From contig ML662465.1 of assembly GCA_007570785.1 (NCBI GenBank), positions 7,669,898-7,733,897 on the forward strand: a DNA stretch of 64,000 nucleotides. The letters run 5' to 3'. Positions 1-10,901 of the stretch are shown here, piece after piece. Position numbers and translations under genes: made by a program. The notes beneath the pieces were generated by a model. The model searched no databases, was not told the DNA's origin, and saw only the letters and a program-made list of their open reading frames with translations. The first letter of the stretch is position 1, and every line of letters begins with the position of its first letter. This DNA comes from Antilocapra americana. Taxonomy: Eukaryota; Chordata; Mammalia; Artiodactyla; Antilocapridae.

Positions 1-1493
1 ATCCAGCAGGCAGCTGAGAAAATGTAGGCCTGGAATTTGGGACATTAAAGCTAAAGATGTGGGAGTTATCCATAGAAGAGGTGGGTAAACTGGAGAAGAA
101 TAGATGAATATTTCTAAGAAAGACTGAAGTGAAGAAAGGTCAAAGTGCTATGAACTAATGGACTATAACTTAAGGACTTTGATATTTAGGTTGGGAAACT
201 GAAGCAAAATCCTTAGGACAGAGAATTAGCTATAACCCTCTAGTTCCTCAATGCTTACAGAATAAACCCAAAATTCTTAGCATGACATTTACAGCCTGCA
301 AAACAAAGTTTAAACCTACCTCTAAGCCTCATCTCTCACTACTACATCCCCTCTTATTCCATCTCCACCCCTAATCACCCTCAACAATCCATATTCTTCA
401 GTCACATCCATTTCTTTTTTCAGATTACATCCTTTCTTTTACAACTCAATGCTTTTACATGAGTTTTGAATCTCATAATGACTACTCTGTGATTCACTCA
501 AATATGTCAAAACACAGCAGATGTCAAATTAAATGAAGTTGCAGGTCGGATATGGACATCTATTAGAAAGAAGGAAAAGGGAACAATGCAAAGATAGGAA
601 GTTAGATGCTTTTGAGACAAAAGATAATAGGAAACATAGTCATGGAGAATACAGAAAGGAATCATTGGTTTTTCCTCATCACTTTTTCATGTTCCCTCAG
701 GGAAACTATTCAATAATTTAATTATTTCTGAATACATATACAAAAAGCATTATTGAACAATACTTACCTTACTATCTGCAATGAACTGTTAAGATCTATT
801 CCATCACTCACCTCCTTGCCCCTCAAAAGACAAGATCAGCTATAACTTGCTAATGAGACACAACCCCTGAAAAACACTGCTATTGTGGATATTTATATGT
901 TAGCTGGCCAGCATCTAAACTTGCCTATTCCCCACTCTGAGTAGTATTAGTGAGCATCCCCTACATTAATAAGAGGTAAGATTTTCCTTCCCATTTGTAC
1001 AGTTGTATGTACAAAGACCCAGTGACAGCTTAAAAATGATTCACAGTAATTCTTAAGAGTCCCATGTCAGTGAACAAGGGAATATACTTTTCTTTTTCCT
1101 TAAAAACACAAATGAAAAAAACTGCTTTTCTGATTAATTTAATTGGAGTTGAGTTCTGTTGTTTGCAAAAATCAACTTGACTGATAATCCTACTTGTAAG
1201 CATATCCAAGGGCTTCCCTGGTAGCTCAGCAGCAATGAATCTGCCTGCAATGCAGGAGATGTGGCAGGAGCCGGGGGGTTCAATCCCTGGGTTGGGAAGA
1301 TCCCCCTGGAGAAGGAAATGGCAACCCACTCCAGTATTCCTGCCTGAGAAATCCCATGGACAGAAGAGCCTGGTGGGCTACAGTCTACAGAGTGGCAAAG
1401 AGTCAGATATGATTTAGTGACTAAAAAACAACAATGCATATCTATAATAACCTTTAGAATGAGCAGATCACCAAACTAGAGTCATAATCATAC
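1..1493. other. REXO5 intron 4 (partial)
   Basis: AT-rich intronic sequence. No REXO5 exon or other conserved coding sequence was recognised. The only identified element is the Bov-tA SINE near the right end; the rest is unassigned. Confidence 0.6.
1207..1435 (+). mobile_element. Bov-tA SINE with 7-bp target-site duplication
   Basis: A tRNA-derived head (GGCTTCCCTGGTAGCTCAG) is followed by the BovA body (GAGAAGGAAATGGCAACCCA) and an A-rich tail. GCATATC flanks it at 1200-1206 and 1436-1442. It lies about 60 bp past the REXO5 exon 4 donor, in antisense orientation to the gene. Confidence 0.88.
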
Positions 1494-1590
1494 CTTCCAT
1501 TGCTTTGGGCAAATTCCCAATTATTTGTTTCTTTTGCAGCCCAATGATATCAGCTAGGAAATCAGATGAAGGAGGAGGCAAGCGGAATTT
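1494..1590 (-). CDS. REXO5: REXO5 coding exon 4
   Basis: Codons 128-159 plus one base, [10 protein letters not shown] to LPKAME, with acceptor TTTTCAG and donor GTATGA. The next exon, expected on this strand to the left, was not found in bases 1-1493, so intron 4 probably runs off the window. Confidence 0.9.
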
Positions 1591-4500
1591 CTGAAAATAC
1601 ACAATAGGTTTTTACAAAAATGTTTGAAAGTAGTTAAAATACTGTCAAAGATCTAGACTTTATCAGCTCAGTGCTATGAAAAATCTGGACCTTAAGTGTT
1701 TGCATTGTAAAATGAGAACTGTTTCCTTAACGTGTAAAAATGACTGAATAAATGAAGCACCATTTATCCTACCCTAGCGATTTTCTTTGCTCCCCTGACT
1801 ACATATTACACTAAAGAAACAAACATTAAAAACATGTGTAACTCAGAAAAGCAAAGTACCCTTTATTTTTCAAAGTACTTTCATATCCATTACTTCAGTG
1901 GATAACATGCCAGGTAAAAATGACACAGAAAAGCAGTGATTTTCAGGCTCACCTGGGCTTAAATTCTAGCTCGACCACTTACTAGCTGTAACTTGGACGC
2001 ATTACTCAATTTCCTTATAAATAAAATGGGAATTTTAAAAAAGTATCTCTTATACGACTACGGTAAGAATTAAAGATGATGCATGCTAAGTATGAGTGAT
2101 AAAGGGCTAAGCACATAGGTAGTATTCAATAAATTAAAGCAGAAAAGAAAATGAAGACCCAAGGAGAATTAGGTTAGGGCTAACAAATTCAAACGTTCTC
2201 AAGGGTAAATGGATAAAACAGTCTGATAAAGAATGGAGGGGGCTATGGGAAAATGAAGAGTACATGCCCTTTCTAAAGAAGACAGCTGCTATTCAGCTCC
2301 AGATACTGTTTTAAGGGAACTCAATCTTGTGATATTGTCAGGAGGCCAAAAAAATACGGATTTTATGTGAATTTTACAATTTTTAAAAACACCAATGCCC
2401 AACTACAATCTGGGAACTATAGATTACAGCCTGGGAACTATAGATTGCAATCTGAGATTGTGCCTAGATTACCAAAGGAAAAATATCAGAGCCAAATCTA
2501 ATCCCAACACAAGATATCAATCATAACCTTTTTAGCTTTCTACAACTTCTACTTCTTGTTCAATCAGGCTGCCAAGCAGCACAATTCGAAATATATGTAC
2601 TAGTCTCGAAGTGTGAGGACCTAACTCAAGTCCAAGTAAAAAGTTTTCTTGACTTACATGTTTGAGTGCCTTTCGGAGAAATCCAAATTCCAAATAGAAC
2701 TTGTAAAAGTGTAGCTGACTCAATCCCTGCAGTATAAAAACCACCACGTTGTTCAGGTGGTTTTGGTGAAAAAGGTGGCACCACCTGTTGAAAAATCAAA
2801 CCAGTACAGCTAAGACTAAAACTTTCAAAGTCAATTACAGGCATTCAGAAGGGAAGTGTGAAAAAAGTACTGAACAACAGCTATCACTGCTCACTGACTA
2901 TCTGGAAATGGAGAACAGCTATTACAGCACAGAATTTAAACAAAAATCTCTTGAGGTAATTATTTATTTCATTCAAATCAAGTAGAATACCAAGTGAAAC
3001 ATAATGAATTCAAATCCAAAATCCTATTAAGATTTGTTTTAAACTGGAACTAATTAAGCTCAATTTACAAAGGAGTATCTTCAACATCCCAATCCACTCT
3101 ACAATCCTTTCTAAGCAAGTAAGCACATGACTGGCTTCAAGAAAGCCAGTTTTAGATAAACTGACAGAGCAATGGCAGTATCAGTTAATGCAGAGAGGGT
3201 TTTTGAGGTATTTAGCTACCTCCCCCCACCAGACAAAAGTATACATCTGGAAATCTCTCTATTGGTACATACACACACAATTTTCATTAGACATTTAATA
3301 ATGGCACTAAGGATACCAGAACAGTCATATTCTCTTTGCCCTTGATTTGTAAAGAAGAAAAGAGATTGGAATTCTTAATTTATGATGTTATTTCAACCAG
3401 GTCTCCATTGGAGGTTATAAACTAAAATACCTATAGCAGCCAAACAGATACTATAAATAAGGGAAGCAGGCCAGATGGGACATTGAAGTATATATACATC
3501 TAAAATGAGAGGCCACTATTCATAGGGACAGTTGCCAGAATTTTTTGAAGAAATATGCACTTTTATAAAGGAATTTCCAATTTAAATTGTTGGTAATTTT
3601 GTTTAAAAGATTAGGACATTCTGGGTGGCAAATAAAAAATGTCAGGCAGATATGGTCCCCTAGATACAAATTTGAAACCTCAGGTCTATCTCCACCTTTC
3701 AAGTTCATCTCATACCTGGGTTTAGGAAAACTGGATTTGCCTAGAACTGCATACTTCAGCAATTCACAAAGCTGGCCATGGGTTATTTCACAGTTTTCAG
3801 CAAGTAAAATGGTAGATAATCGAGCTTTCTGCAAAAGTAAATTAGGGCATAACAGATTATGATTATAAACAACAGCAACAAAAACAAGGCAAATTTTTAA
3901 ATATTCTAGTTTCTGATTATTTTACCCTAATAGAAACATAAGGAGGGTTCTAATTAAGTAGAAATGAAGGTCTAAAACAACGTGTGATATGACATTATTA
4001 ATAAGACATTTAATAAACACTGATACAGAACCTTAATTATAGATCGCAAAGAGTCTGGACACAACTGAGCGACTGAACTGAACTGAACTAGCTTGTTATA
4101 TGCTAGGAATAGCAGGATGAATAAAATGTTCTTAAGAAGCCCATTCTACTAGCGTGAAAAAATGCAGAAACAGGTAATTCCTGTTTAAGATATAGGTGCT
4201 GTTCTGAAGATAAAGGAGCAAAAGGCTAAAACTAACTGTCTTGAAGGGTTGGAGAATTTTAGAGATAGCATAACTGAGATGAAAATAATAGAACTGGATC
4301 TTGAAAGTAATGAGTCAGCCAGGTAGGAGGAAACATTGGGCCTAAATACATAGTTTGGTTTGGCTGGAGCCAAGACTGCATGTTTCAGAGCAATGGAGAG
4401 GAAAGCAAAGTTGGAGACAGATCATAGAAAATCAATGTGGCCTAAGCAAAGGAGTCAGACTTTAAGCCTCTCCTTAAAACAGCTTTGTACTTACATATAG

Positions 4501-7500
4501 TTATTAAAGTAATTCATGCTTGTTAAAAAAGAGTCAGATAATAAAGAAGGGTAAAACTGACAACAGATAGGTCAAAGTAAGTCACCTGTACTTGTACAAT
4601 TCAAGTACAACTCATATCACTTTCCTATTGGTCTGAGAGGCCTCAGAGTAACAGTGGTTAGGAGTTCAAGCCCTGGAGTTCCACTACCTAAGGTCAAATA
4701 CCAAGCTCTATCATCCTAAGTGCCGTAAGATGTTAAGAGGTTAGGGACAAGTGCTTTGACCTAAGACCAAGGTTTTTTCATTTACAGAATAATTAAAATT
4801 CTACCTTATGAGATTGCTGGGAAAACCAACAGGGTAATGTACTGAGGCAAGAGTAACGTACTGAAGCCAGTGCCCAACATACCCTAAGATAAGTAAACAC
4901 CAGATATTATTATAATTGCTATTTTCCTATGTGATTATTTAAAGCTAATGCTGAGCACTTCCCTACTTCTTACCCACATCTATTAAATCATTTAATTCTT
5001 TGTAACTGGGCACTACTATTATCCCCATTTTACAAATACAGAAATGGAGGAACGACAGAAAAGTGCAGAACCAAAATCAGAATGTAGACTCCAAAGCTCA
5101 AACTCTTTTCATCTCTATATTATACTCCATATTACAGTTTACGTTGTTTTGTAACCAACTCCCTCCACAAAAAAAAAAAAAAAAAACCCAGGGAATGAGT
5201 TCCCTGTCAGTCTAGTGGTTAGGATTTGGCACACTGTAATTGCTATAGCTTGGGATTCAATCTCTGGTCACGGAAAAGAGATCCTGCAAGTTGCTTGGTA
5301 TGGGGGGAAAAGAATCTGTAAACATCTTTCCATATCTGTTAAATATAATAAATGTCAATTTTAATAACAGTCCACTCTCTCAGTTTACCTAGAAACTTAC
5401 AGCTTATCTGAAAAATATTCCCTACTGATGACACTTGCTTAAATTAAAAACAATATTACGATGAGGATCCTTGTATAGACATCCTTGCACACCTATTTTC
5501 TCAGGATAAATTCCTGGTCAAATAATCATGTATACCTTACATTCTGACAATATTGCTAACTCCTGAAAGAATATACAAATTTATACTTATCAAATAAAAA
5601 TATACAATATTGACAATGTATGAAGGACTCTCTATATAGCAGTAAGTGATCACGGTTGCCAAACATGGGATGTTAGAGCCTGAGAAGGATGCGGAAAGCA
5701 TACTAAATAGGAGGAAGTCCAGGTAAATGCAGAGTTCCAGAAAATAGCAAGGAGAGGTAAGAAAGCCTTCTTAAGTTAACAGTGAAAAGAAATAGAGGAA
5801 AATAATAGAATGGGAAAGACTACAGATCTCTTTAAGAAAACAGGAGATGTTTCAGCTGCTGCTGCTGCTAAATCACTTCAGTCGAGCCTGACTCTGTGAG
5901 ACCCTACCGACGGCAGCCCACAAGGCTCCCCGGTCCCTGGGATTCTCCAGGCAAGAACACTGGAATGGGATGCCATTTCCTTCCCCAATGCATGAAAGTG
6001 AAGTCGCTCAGTTGTGTCCAACTCTTCACAACCCCATGGACCGCAGCCTACCAGCCTCCTCCATCCATGGATTTTCCAGGCAAGAGTACTGGAATGGGTT
6101 GCCATTGCCTTCTCCGGAGATGTTGCAGAGAGGAAGCCAATTCTGACTCCATGTTGGAACTGTTTCTTTGACTTGCTTTTCATTGCTTTTGTTATTATAT
6201 ATAATCATACAGAATGGTTTGCCTCAGAGAATCCTGCCTGACTGTTAAAACTAAAATGTCTTTGTTCAGAACCCTGTCCACCTGTGGAAGGCACGAAGGA
6301 AGAAATTAACACATCCCCTGCCTGAGGCTTGCCATTCTAGGAGATGTTTGCAAAATTAATGGCCTTTTTACTTTGCTTCTTTCTCTCTAACTTTTAAAAG
6401 AACCTGGCATTCAGACCCCAATAAAATGGTTACTTTGAAGCGCTAGTCTGCCATCTTCTCAGTCTGCTGGCTCTTCCTTGCCTCAACACCTTGTCTCTAG
6501 GATTCATTGGCCTATTGTGTGGTGAGCAGAGCAAGCTTGGACTCGGTAGCAGAGATACCAAGGAAACATTTCATACAAAGATGGGCACAATGAAGAACAG
6601 AAACAGTAAGGACCTAATAGAAGAAGAAGATATTAAGAAGAGGTGGCAAGAATACACAGAAAAAACTGTACAAAAAACGTTTTAATGACCCAGATAACCA
6701 TGATGGTGTGGTCACTCACCTAGAGCCAGACATGCTAGGAGTGTGCAGTCAAATGGGCCTTAGGAAGCATTATTATAAACAAAGCTAGTAGAGGTGATGG
6801 AATTCCAGTTGAACTATTTCAAATCCTAAAAGATGATGCTGTTAAAGTGCTGCACTCAATATGCCAACAAATTTGGAAATCTCAGCAGTGGCCACAGGAC
6901 TGGAAAAGGTCAATTTTCATTAAAATTCCAAAGAAGGGCAATGCCAAAGAATGCTCAAATTACCATACAATTTCACTCACTTCACATGCTAGAAAGATTA
7001 TGCTCAAAATCCTTCAAGCTAGGCCTCAGCAATAAGTGAACTGAGAACTTCCAGATGTACAAGCTGGATTTAGAAAAGGCAGAGGAACCAGAGATCCAAC
7101 TGCTAACATCCACTGGAACATCGAAAAAGCAACTGAGTTCCAGAAAAACATCTACTTCTGCTTCACTGATTATGCCAAAGCCTTTGACTATGTGGATCAC
7201 AATAAACTGTGGAAAATTCTTCAAGAGATGGGAATACCAGACCACCTTACCTGCCTCCTGAGAATCCTGTATGCAGGACAAGAAGCAACAGTTAGAATTG
7301 GACATGGAACAACGGACTGGTTCAAAATTGGGAAAGGAGTACGTCAAAGACTGTGTATTTAACTCATATGCAGAGTACATCATGAGAAATGCCAACCTGG
7401 ATGACTCACAAGCTGGAATCAAGATTGCTGAGAGAAACAACAACAACCTCAGATATGTAGATGATACCACTTTAATGGCAGAAAGTGAAAAGGAACTAAA

Positions 7501-10330
7501 CAGCCTCTTGATGAAGGTCAAAGAGGAGAGTGAAAGAGCCTGCTTAAAACTCTACATTCAAAATACAAAGATCTTGGCATCCAATGGAAACAGTGACAAA
7601 TGTTATTTTCTTGGGCTCCAAAATCACTGTGGACAGTGACTGCAGCCATGAAATGAAAAGATGCTTGCTCCTTGAAAGAAAAGCTGTAACAAACCTAGAC
7701 AGTGTATTAAAAAGCAGAGACATCACTTTGCCGAAAAAAAGTCTGTATAGTCAAAGCTATGGTTTTTCTAGTAGTCATGTATGGATGTGAAAGCTGGACC
7801 ATAAGGGAGGCTGCATGCAGGCTGAGTACCCAAGAGTTGATGCTTTCGAACTGTGGTGCTGAAGAAGACTTTTGAGAGACGCTTGGACAGCAAGGAGATC
7901 AATCCAGTCAATCCTAAAGGAAATCAACCCTGAATATTCACTGGAAGGACTGATGCTGAAGCTCCAATATTTTGGCCACCTGACATGAAGAGCCAACTTA
8001 TTGGAAAAGACTCTGATGCTGGGAAAGAGTGAGGGCGGAGGTGGGGGTGGGGTGGCGGGCAACAGAGGAAGAGATGGTTGGATGGCATCTCTGACTCAAT
8101 GGACATGAGTTTGAGCAAACTCAAGGAATTAGCGAAGGACAAGGAAGTCTGGCATGCTGCAGTTCATGGGGTTACAAAGATTAGGACATGACTTAGTGAC
8201 TGAACAACAAAGGTTAGGAAACCAGAATATACATGCAGGACAGTGGCCCAGTGTGAAGTGTCAAAGCCTGAGCAGTATGAGGAGGGTATCCATGCAGTGG
8301 GAACTGGAGAGCAGTGAAGCTAGCATCAGATGTCAGAAATTGTTTAAGGGAAGGAGAGCATCGGTCCTGAGGGACAAATAGTGTCACTGAATTCAGAGCC
8401 TAAAAAGGATATGTGCAGGCATCCACCTGAGTACCTTGTCACAGTAGCAATGAAGGCATTCACAATGGAGAGTGACCTGGTACATTGTGCAGAATGACCA
8501 GAGCCTAAGCTGGGTGAAGAGGGTGTGAGGGTGTGGGGCAATGGCAGGAAGAGGGGACTGGATCAAATATATTTGAAGATAACGAGAGTCAGATTTTTCA
8601 GCTATATAAGGAAGTTATAAGTATGAAAAGGGAGACAAGTAGAATGAACTCAGTGGAATTGGATTGGAAGCAAAGATACTGATATGAATTGACAGTTTTT
8701 CAATATGTATAGATATAGAAAAGTAATGTAAACATGTGCATGTGTGTATAAACATATACACACATATTTCTTAGCTCTCATTTGGAGTACTGACATCCCA
8801 ACAACAATCAGCACATCTAGCACCCAGATCTTGAATTTCTAAATGTCATTCTACATTAAAAAGAAACAACTCTCCTCAGAGAGATGGCTGATTTCAGGGC
8901 TAAGACAGGGGAAGCACAGAAGAGTCTGAAATCTCTTTTCGTGCCAGAAAAATAAGGAAATGCTCAAGAATGATCAGGTTCATGTCAAAGGGACACAGAA
9001 GCTAGCTTAATGACCAAATCTGAGATATTTTGAGCACCAAAATATGAATAAAATAAGTATCCACAAATTCATACTAATAAACAATGAATAAACTGAAAGT
9101 TTAATGAGGAAGCATCTCCCCACAAAATAACAGAGAAAAAGAGTAACTTTAGAGAAATTTTGCACATACTTTCTTAATCAAATTATCAAAGTATCATCAG
9201 CACTGGGACAAGTCAAATTAGGGTACAACCTGATAAAATACAACAGAACATGGTATCACTTCTGTGACATTCCTGTCAAAGATGTATAACCTGAATCTAA
9301 TAATGAGAAAACAAACCTAACTTGAGGGACATTCTGACATTCTACAAAATAACTGGTACAGGTTCTTCAAAGGTAGTAAAACCACAAATGTCAAAGACTG
9401 AACAATTGTTTGCATTGACAGAAACATAACAACTACAGTAACACATTTATTCTAGACTAGATCTTATTGCTAAACAGGATGTTATTAGAACTGGATGGGA
9501 TCTGAGAATTAGATCGTAGCATATATCCATGTTATTTCCTCATTTTGCTGGTTGCATTTTAGTTATGTAGATATTAGAAAATATGTAAACAGTAAAATAT
9601 ATGGGTGGAAGGTAGTTTCTGATACTGTCCTCGGACATTTTAAGTTTGAGACGGCTTCAAAATAAAGTGATGAGATTGTGAACTTCCTTCAACTTTCTAC
9701 CACGTTAACCTTTAAAAAAAAAATTGTTCTGCCAATCTGATAGGTTCCCTCAAAAGAAATCACATTTTAAAAGACTTCATAGCACTAATTCCCTTACTAT
9801 TGTTTATCTTCTCTCTCCACTTTGTTTACTCACTAATGTTCCCCAAATGCCTAGAAAGACAATAGAAATATGATGACTATGGGGATGGACGCCATAGAAT
9901 GCTCAAGAAGTGATAAGATTATCAACCTTATTATTCCATTACTGGAATGTAGGCTGCACGGGGGCAGGAAATTTTGTGCTTTTTATGCACTGGTATATTT
10001 GCAGAACCTAAAACAATTCCTGCACACGGAAGACTTCAAAATATTTGTTGAACAAACATTCTTCTCGTGTGCCAGGCACAATACCGGTTTTAAACCGCCA
10101 ATATCAGCCCCAAGGTAAGTGGGATTATATTATCATTTGGGAGTTCCAAACTGCCTCGGGCTGCCCACTCGGGATCCCCCATTGCTCACCTTGGCTACAG
10201 GCTGCTGCCTCTCCTCAAGATCCCAACGAGATCTCATAGCCTCAGCGGACCCGACCAGCTTGCTCGGAATCCGCCTCCTCTTTCTGCCCTTCTTGAGGGC
10301 CCTCTCGGTCCTCTTCTTCTCTGGCTCCAT
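1494..10330 (-). CDS. REXO5: REXO5, RNA exonuclease 5 (N-terminal part, four exons; gene continues past the left edge)
   Basis: Seen: coding exons 10190-10330, 3716-3828, 2658-2784 and 1494-1590 on the minus strand join in frame into 159 codons with GT-AG introns. The protein opens [10 protein letters not shown], then a basic stretch (GRKRRR) that could be a nuclear/nucleolar signal, then [28 protein letters not shown], split here as [10 protein letters not shown] and [10 protein letters not shown]. This matches the N-terminus of mammalian REXO5 (NEF-sp) as I remember it. Known: REXO5 is a DEDDh 3'-5' RNA exonuclease with C-terminal RRMs; its fly counterpart trims snoRNA and rRNA 3' ends. The catalytic exons are not in this window, so activity cannot be judged. 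Context: it is head to head with ERI2, its ATG 548 bp from that of ERI2. The ATG has G at +4 but C at -3, so initiation context is moderate. Intron 1 is 6.4 kb and filled with BovB, SINE and LTR insertions. Confidence 0.93.
1935..2135 (+). repeat. MIR-like ancient SINE
   Basis: Contains the MIR core pattern: ACTTACTAGCTGTAACTTGG, a CTCAATTTCC block, then a tail resembling AGCACATAGGTAGTATTCAATAAAT. It lies in REXO5 intron 3. Confidence 0.65.
2410..2459 (+). repeat. 21-bp tandem repeat, about 2.3 copies
   Basis: CTGGGAACTATAGATT occurs at 2410 and 2431, each followed by five variable bases; a shortened third start follows at 2452. It lies in REXO5 intron 3. No function is suggested. Confidence 0.75.
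2658..2784 (-). CDS. REXO5: REXO5 coding exon 3
   Basis: Completes the split codon 85, then 42 codons from [10 protein letters not shown] to RKALKH. The acceptor is CAACAG and the donor GTAAGT. The segment [16 protein letters not shown] is characteristic of REXO5 N-terminal regions. Confidence 0.92.
2785..3715. other. REXO5 intron 2
   Basis: About 930 bp of AT-rich sequence between exons 3 and 2. I see no conserved reading frame, RNA gene or clearly assignable repeat in it. Confidence 0.5.
3716..3828 (-). CDS. REXO5: REXO5 coding exon 2
   Basis: Codons 48 to 85 (last one split after two bases), encoding KARLSTILL through SSFPKP. The acceptor reads TGCAG and the donor GTATGA. This is the best conserved block seen here. 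Confidence 0.92.
4043..4088 (+). repeat. BovB/Bov-tA 3'-end fragment
   Basis: The short run CAAAGAGTCTGGACACAACTG and the CTGAACTGAACTGAAC tail are typical of the extreme 3' end of BovB and BovA elements. No further body is attached. Confidence 0.7.
4200..4450. repeat. Possible L2/MIR-age repeat
   Basis: A purine-rich stretch resembling the body of old L2-type repeats (GGTTGGAGAATTTTAGAGAT, ATGGAGAGGAAAGCAAAG). Assigned by general look only. Confidence 0.3.
4645..4890 (+). repeat. MIR-like repeat
   Basis: The order is MIR-like: an AGTGGTTAGGAGTTCAAGCC head, a degraded core, a TTTTTTCATTTACAGAATAA block, then the 3' tail region. Confidence 0.6.
4945..5130 (-). repeat. MIR-family repeat, reverse orientation
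   Basis: GCACTACTATTATCCCCATT with TTTTACAAATACAGAAATGG is the classic reverse-complement MIR core. Confidence 0.65.
5169..5315 (+). mobile_element. Poly-A run followed by a CHR-type tRNA-Glu SINE
   Basis: A poly-A run is followed by GAGTTCCCTGTCAGTCTAGTGG and a box-B-like GGGATTCAATCTC. This is the cetartiodactyl CHR SINE head, decayed, in REXO5 intron 1. Confidence 0.65.
5848..6551 (+). mobile_element. Solo LTR (ERV class I-like) with a SINE inside it
   Basis: Starts TGTTGCAGAG (first four bases at 5848-5851, continuing at 6121) and ends GGTAGCA at 6551. Four-base duplications GAGA lie on both sides (5844-5847, 6552-6555), and an AATAAA sits in CCCCAATAAAATGG near 6420. The LTR is about 430 bp without the SINE. 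No internal retroviral genes are present, so it is a recombined solo LTR. Confidence 0.75.
5852..6115 (-). mobile_element. BOV-A2 SINE with 9-bp duplication, inside the solo LTR
   Basis: Two BovA monomers in reverse orientation, beginning with the CTGCTGCTGCTGCTAAATC end and finishing CCTTCTCC. GGAGATGTT is present at 5843-5851 and 6116-6124. This is the youngest of three nested insertions. Confidence 0.85.
8214..10189. other. REXO5 intron 1, exon-proximal part
   Basis: About 2 kb with no coding exon recognised. The segment near 8790-9640 (ending around GTCCTCGGACATTTTAAG) reads like an old interspersed repeat, but I cannot name its family. A short CA/TA-rich patch lies at 8737-8766. Confidence 0.4.
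10190..10330 (-). CDS. REXO5: REXO5 coding exon 1
   Basis: Codons 1-47, from MEPEKK to QQPVAK. The exon ends on a whole codon, followed by the donor GTGAGC. It lies in the CpG-rich promoter block. The run KKGRKRRR is the only recognisable motif (basic, possible nuclear or nucleolar import). Confidence 0.92.
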
Positions 10331-10878
10331 GAGCCTGTTGAGAAAGATCGCTTTTTAGGGCTCTGAGAAAACCCCGACACTCGGAAGGCCCGGGCAGTCT
10401 CCAGAGTGGGGAGGAGCAAGGGCTTCGACAGCCTACCTACCCCACCTTCCTCAGATCCTCTCAAATCAGTTTACAGAGCGCTCCCCGCCCACCACGGAAA
10501 GCCAAGGCGCCGTCTTCCCCGCTGCCTCACGCAGAAAACCACGCCGCACCAAGGCACACGGCTTTACTGCCGACGCTGGAGGCCGAATTCGAAACGGTAC
10601 CCCAGCGCCACAAACGCGCCTCCGTCCGTTAGGAAGAGGGGAAGGGGGCGCTTTCTAACTGCTTCTCTGCCAATAAACAACTCCCCAAACCTTGAATCCC
10701 CGAAGACGCCGAGAAGAAGCCGGGAGGGAGAGTATAGATGACTGCCGCCTCTGCCTCAACTACAGGCAGAGAAACCGCCGCAGCAGCCTCCCCAACTGCG
10801 CGGGGCGTTTGAATGGGCCGGAAGTGGGAGTACAGCGACTTCCGGCAGTTGGGCTGAGGGGTGAAAGGAAGGTCAGAG
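10331..10878. promoter_or_regulatory. Bidirectional CpG-rich promoter of REXO5 and ERI2
   Basis: The 548 bp between the two start codons are strikingly GC- and CpG-rich compared with the AT-rich surroundings, and enrichment continues into both first exons (about 10130-11000). No TATA box is placed for either gene. A CCAAT box is at 10670-10674. Near the ERI2 side CCGGAAGTG (10818-10826) and ACTTCCGG (10838-10845) form inverted ETS-type sites 34-61 bp from the ERI2 ATG. Known: GABP/ETS motifs are common in mammalian bidirectional promoters. Inferred: a constitutive promoter driving both exonuclease genes, with 5' UTRs inside this block. Confidence 0.85.
10818..10845. promoter_or_regulatory. 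Palindromic pair of ETS/GABP motifs
   Basis: CCGGAAGT at 10818-10825 and its exact reverse complement ACTTCCGG at 10838-10845, with a 12-bp spacer. Binding is inferred from motif match only. Confidence 0.6.
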
Positions 10879-10901
10879 ATGGCGACCAAGAGACTCGCAC
10901 G
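10879..10901 (+). CDS. ERI2: ERI2 coding exon 1
   Basis: Encodes MATKRLA and two bases of the Arg-8 codon; donor GTATGC. Only 23 coding bases, so it is invisible to length-based gene calling. It was identified by joining to exon 2 ([10 protein letters not shown]). Confidence 0.93.

Larger units (their letters stand above)
5725..8213 (+). mobile_element. BovB LINE, 5'-truncated and split by an LTR insertion
   Basis: BovB sequence runs from 5725 to the GAGA at 5844-5847 and resumes in register at 6552, continuing to the ACTGAACAAC tail near 8208. Seen: reverse-transcriptase-derived fragments ([14 protein letters not shown], [17 protein letters not shown], then [15 protein letters not shown]) lie in different frames with stops. 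The catalytic YADD is YVDD here. The terminal part encodes the usual [10 protein letters not shown] and [10 protein letters not shown] relics. Known: BovB is an RTE-clade non-LTR retrotransposon. This copy cannot encode a working protein. It occupies much of REXO5 intron 1. Confidence 0.9.

Noticed and set aside
1207..1280. tRNA-like head with A/B-box-like motifs (also in other SINEs)
   Set aside because: Part of Bov-tA and CHR SINEs; no cloverleaf with intact acceptor and anticodon arms, so not tRNA genes.
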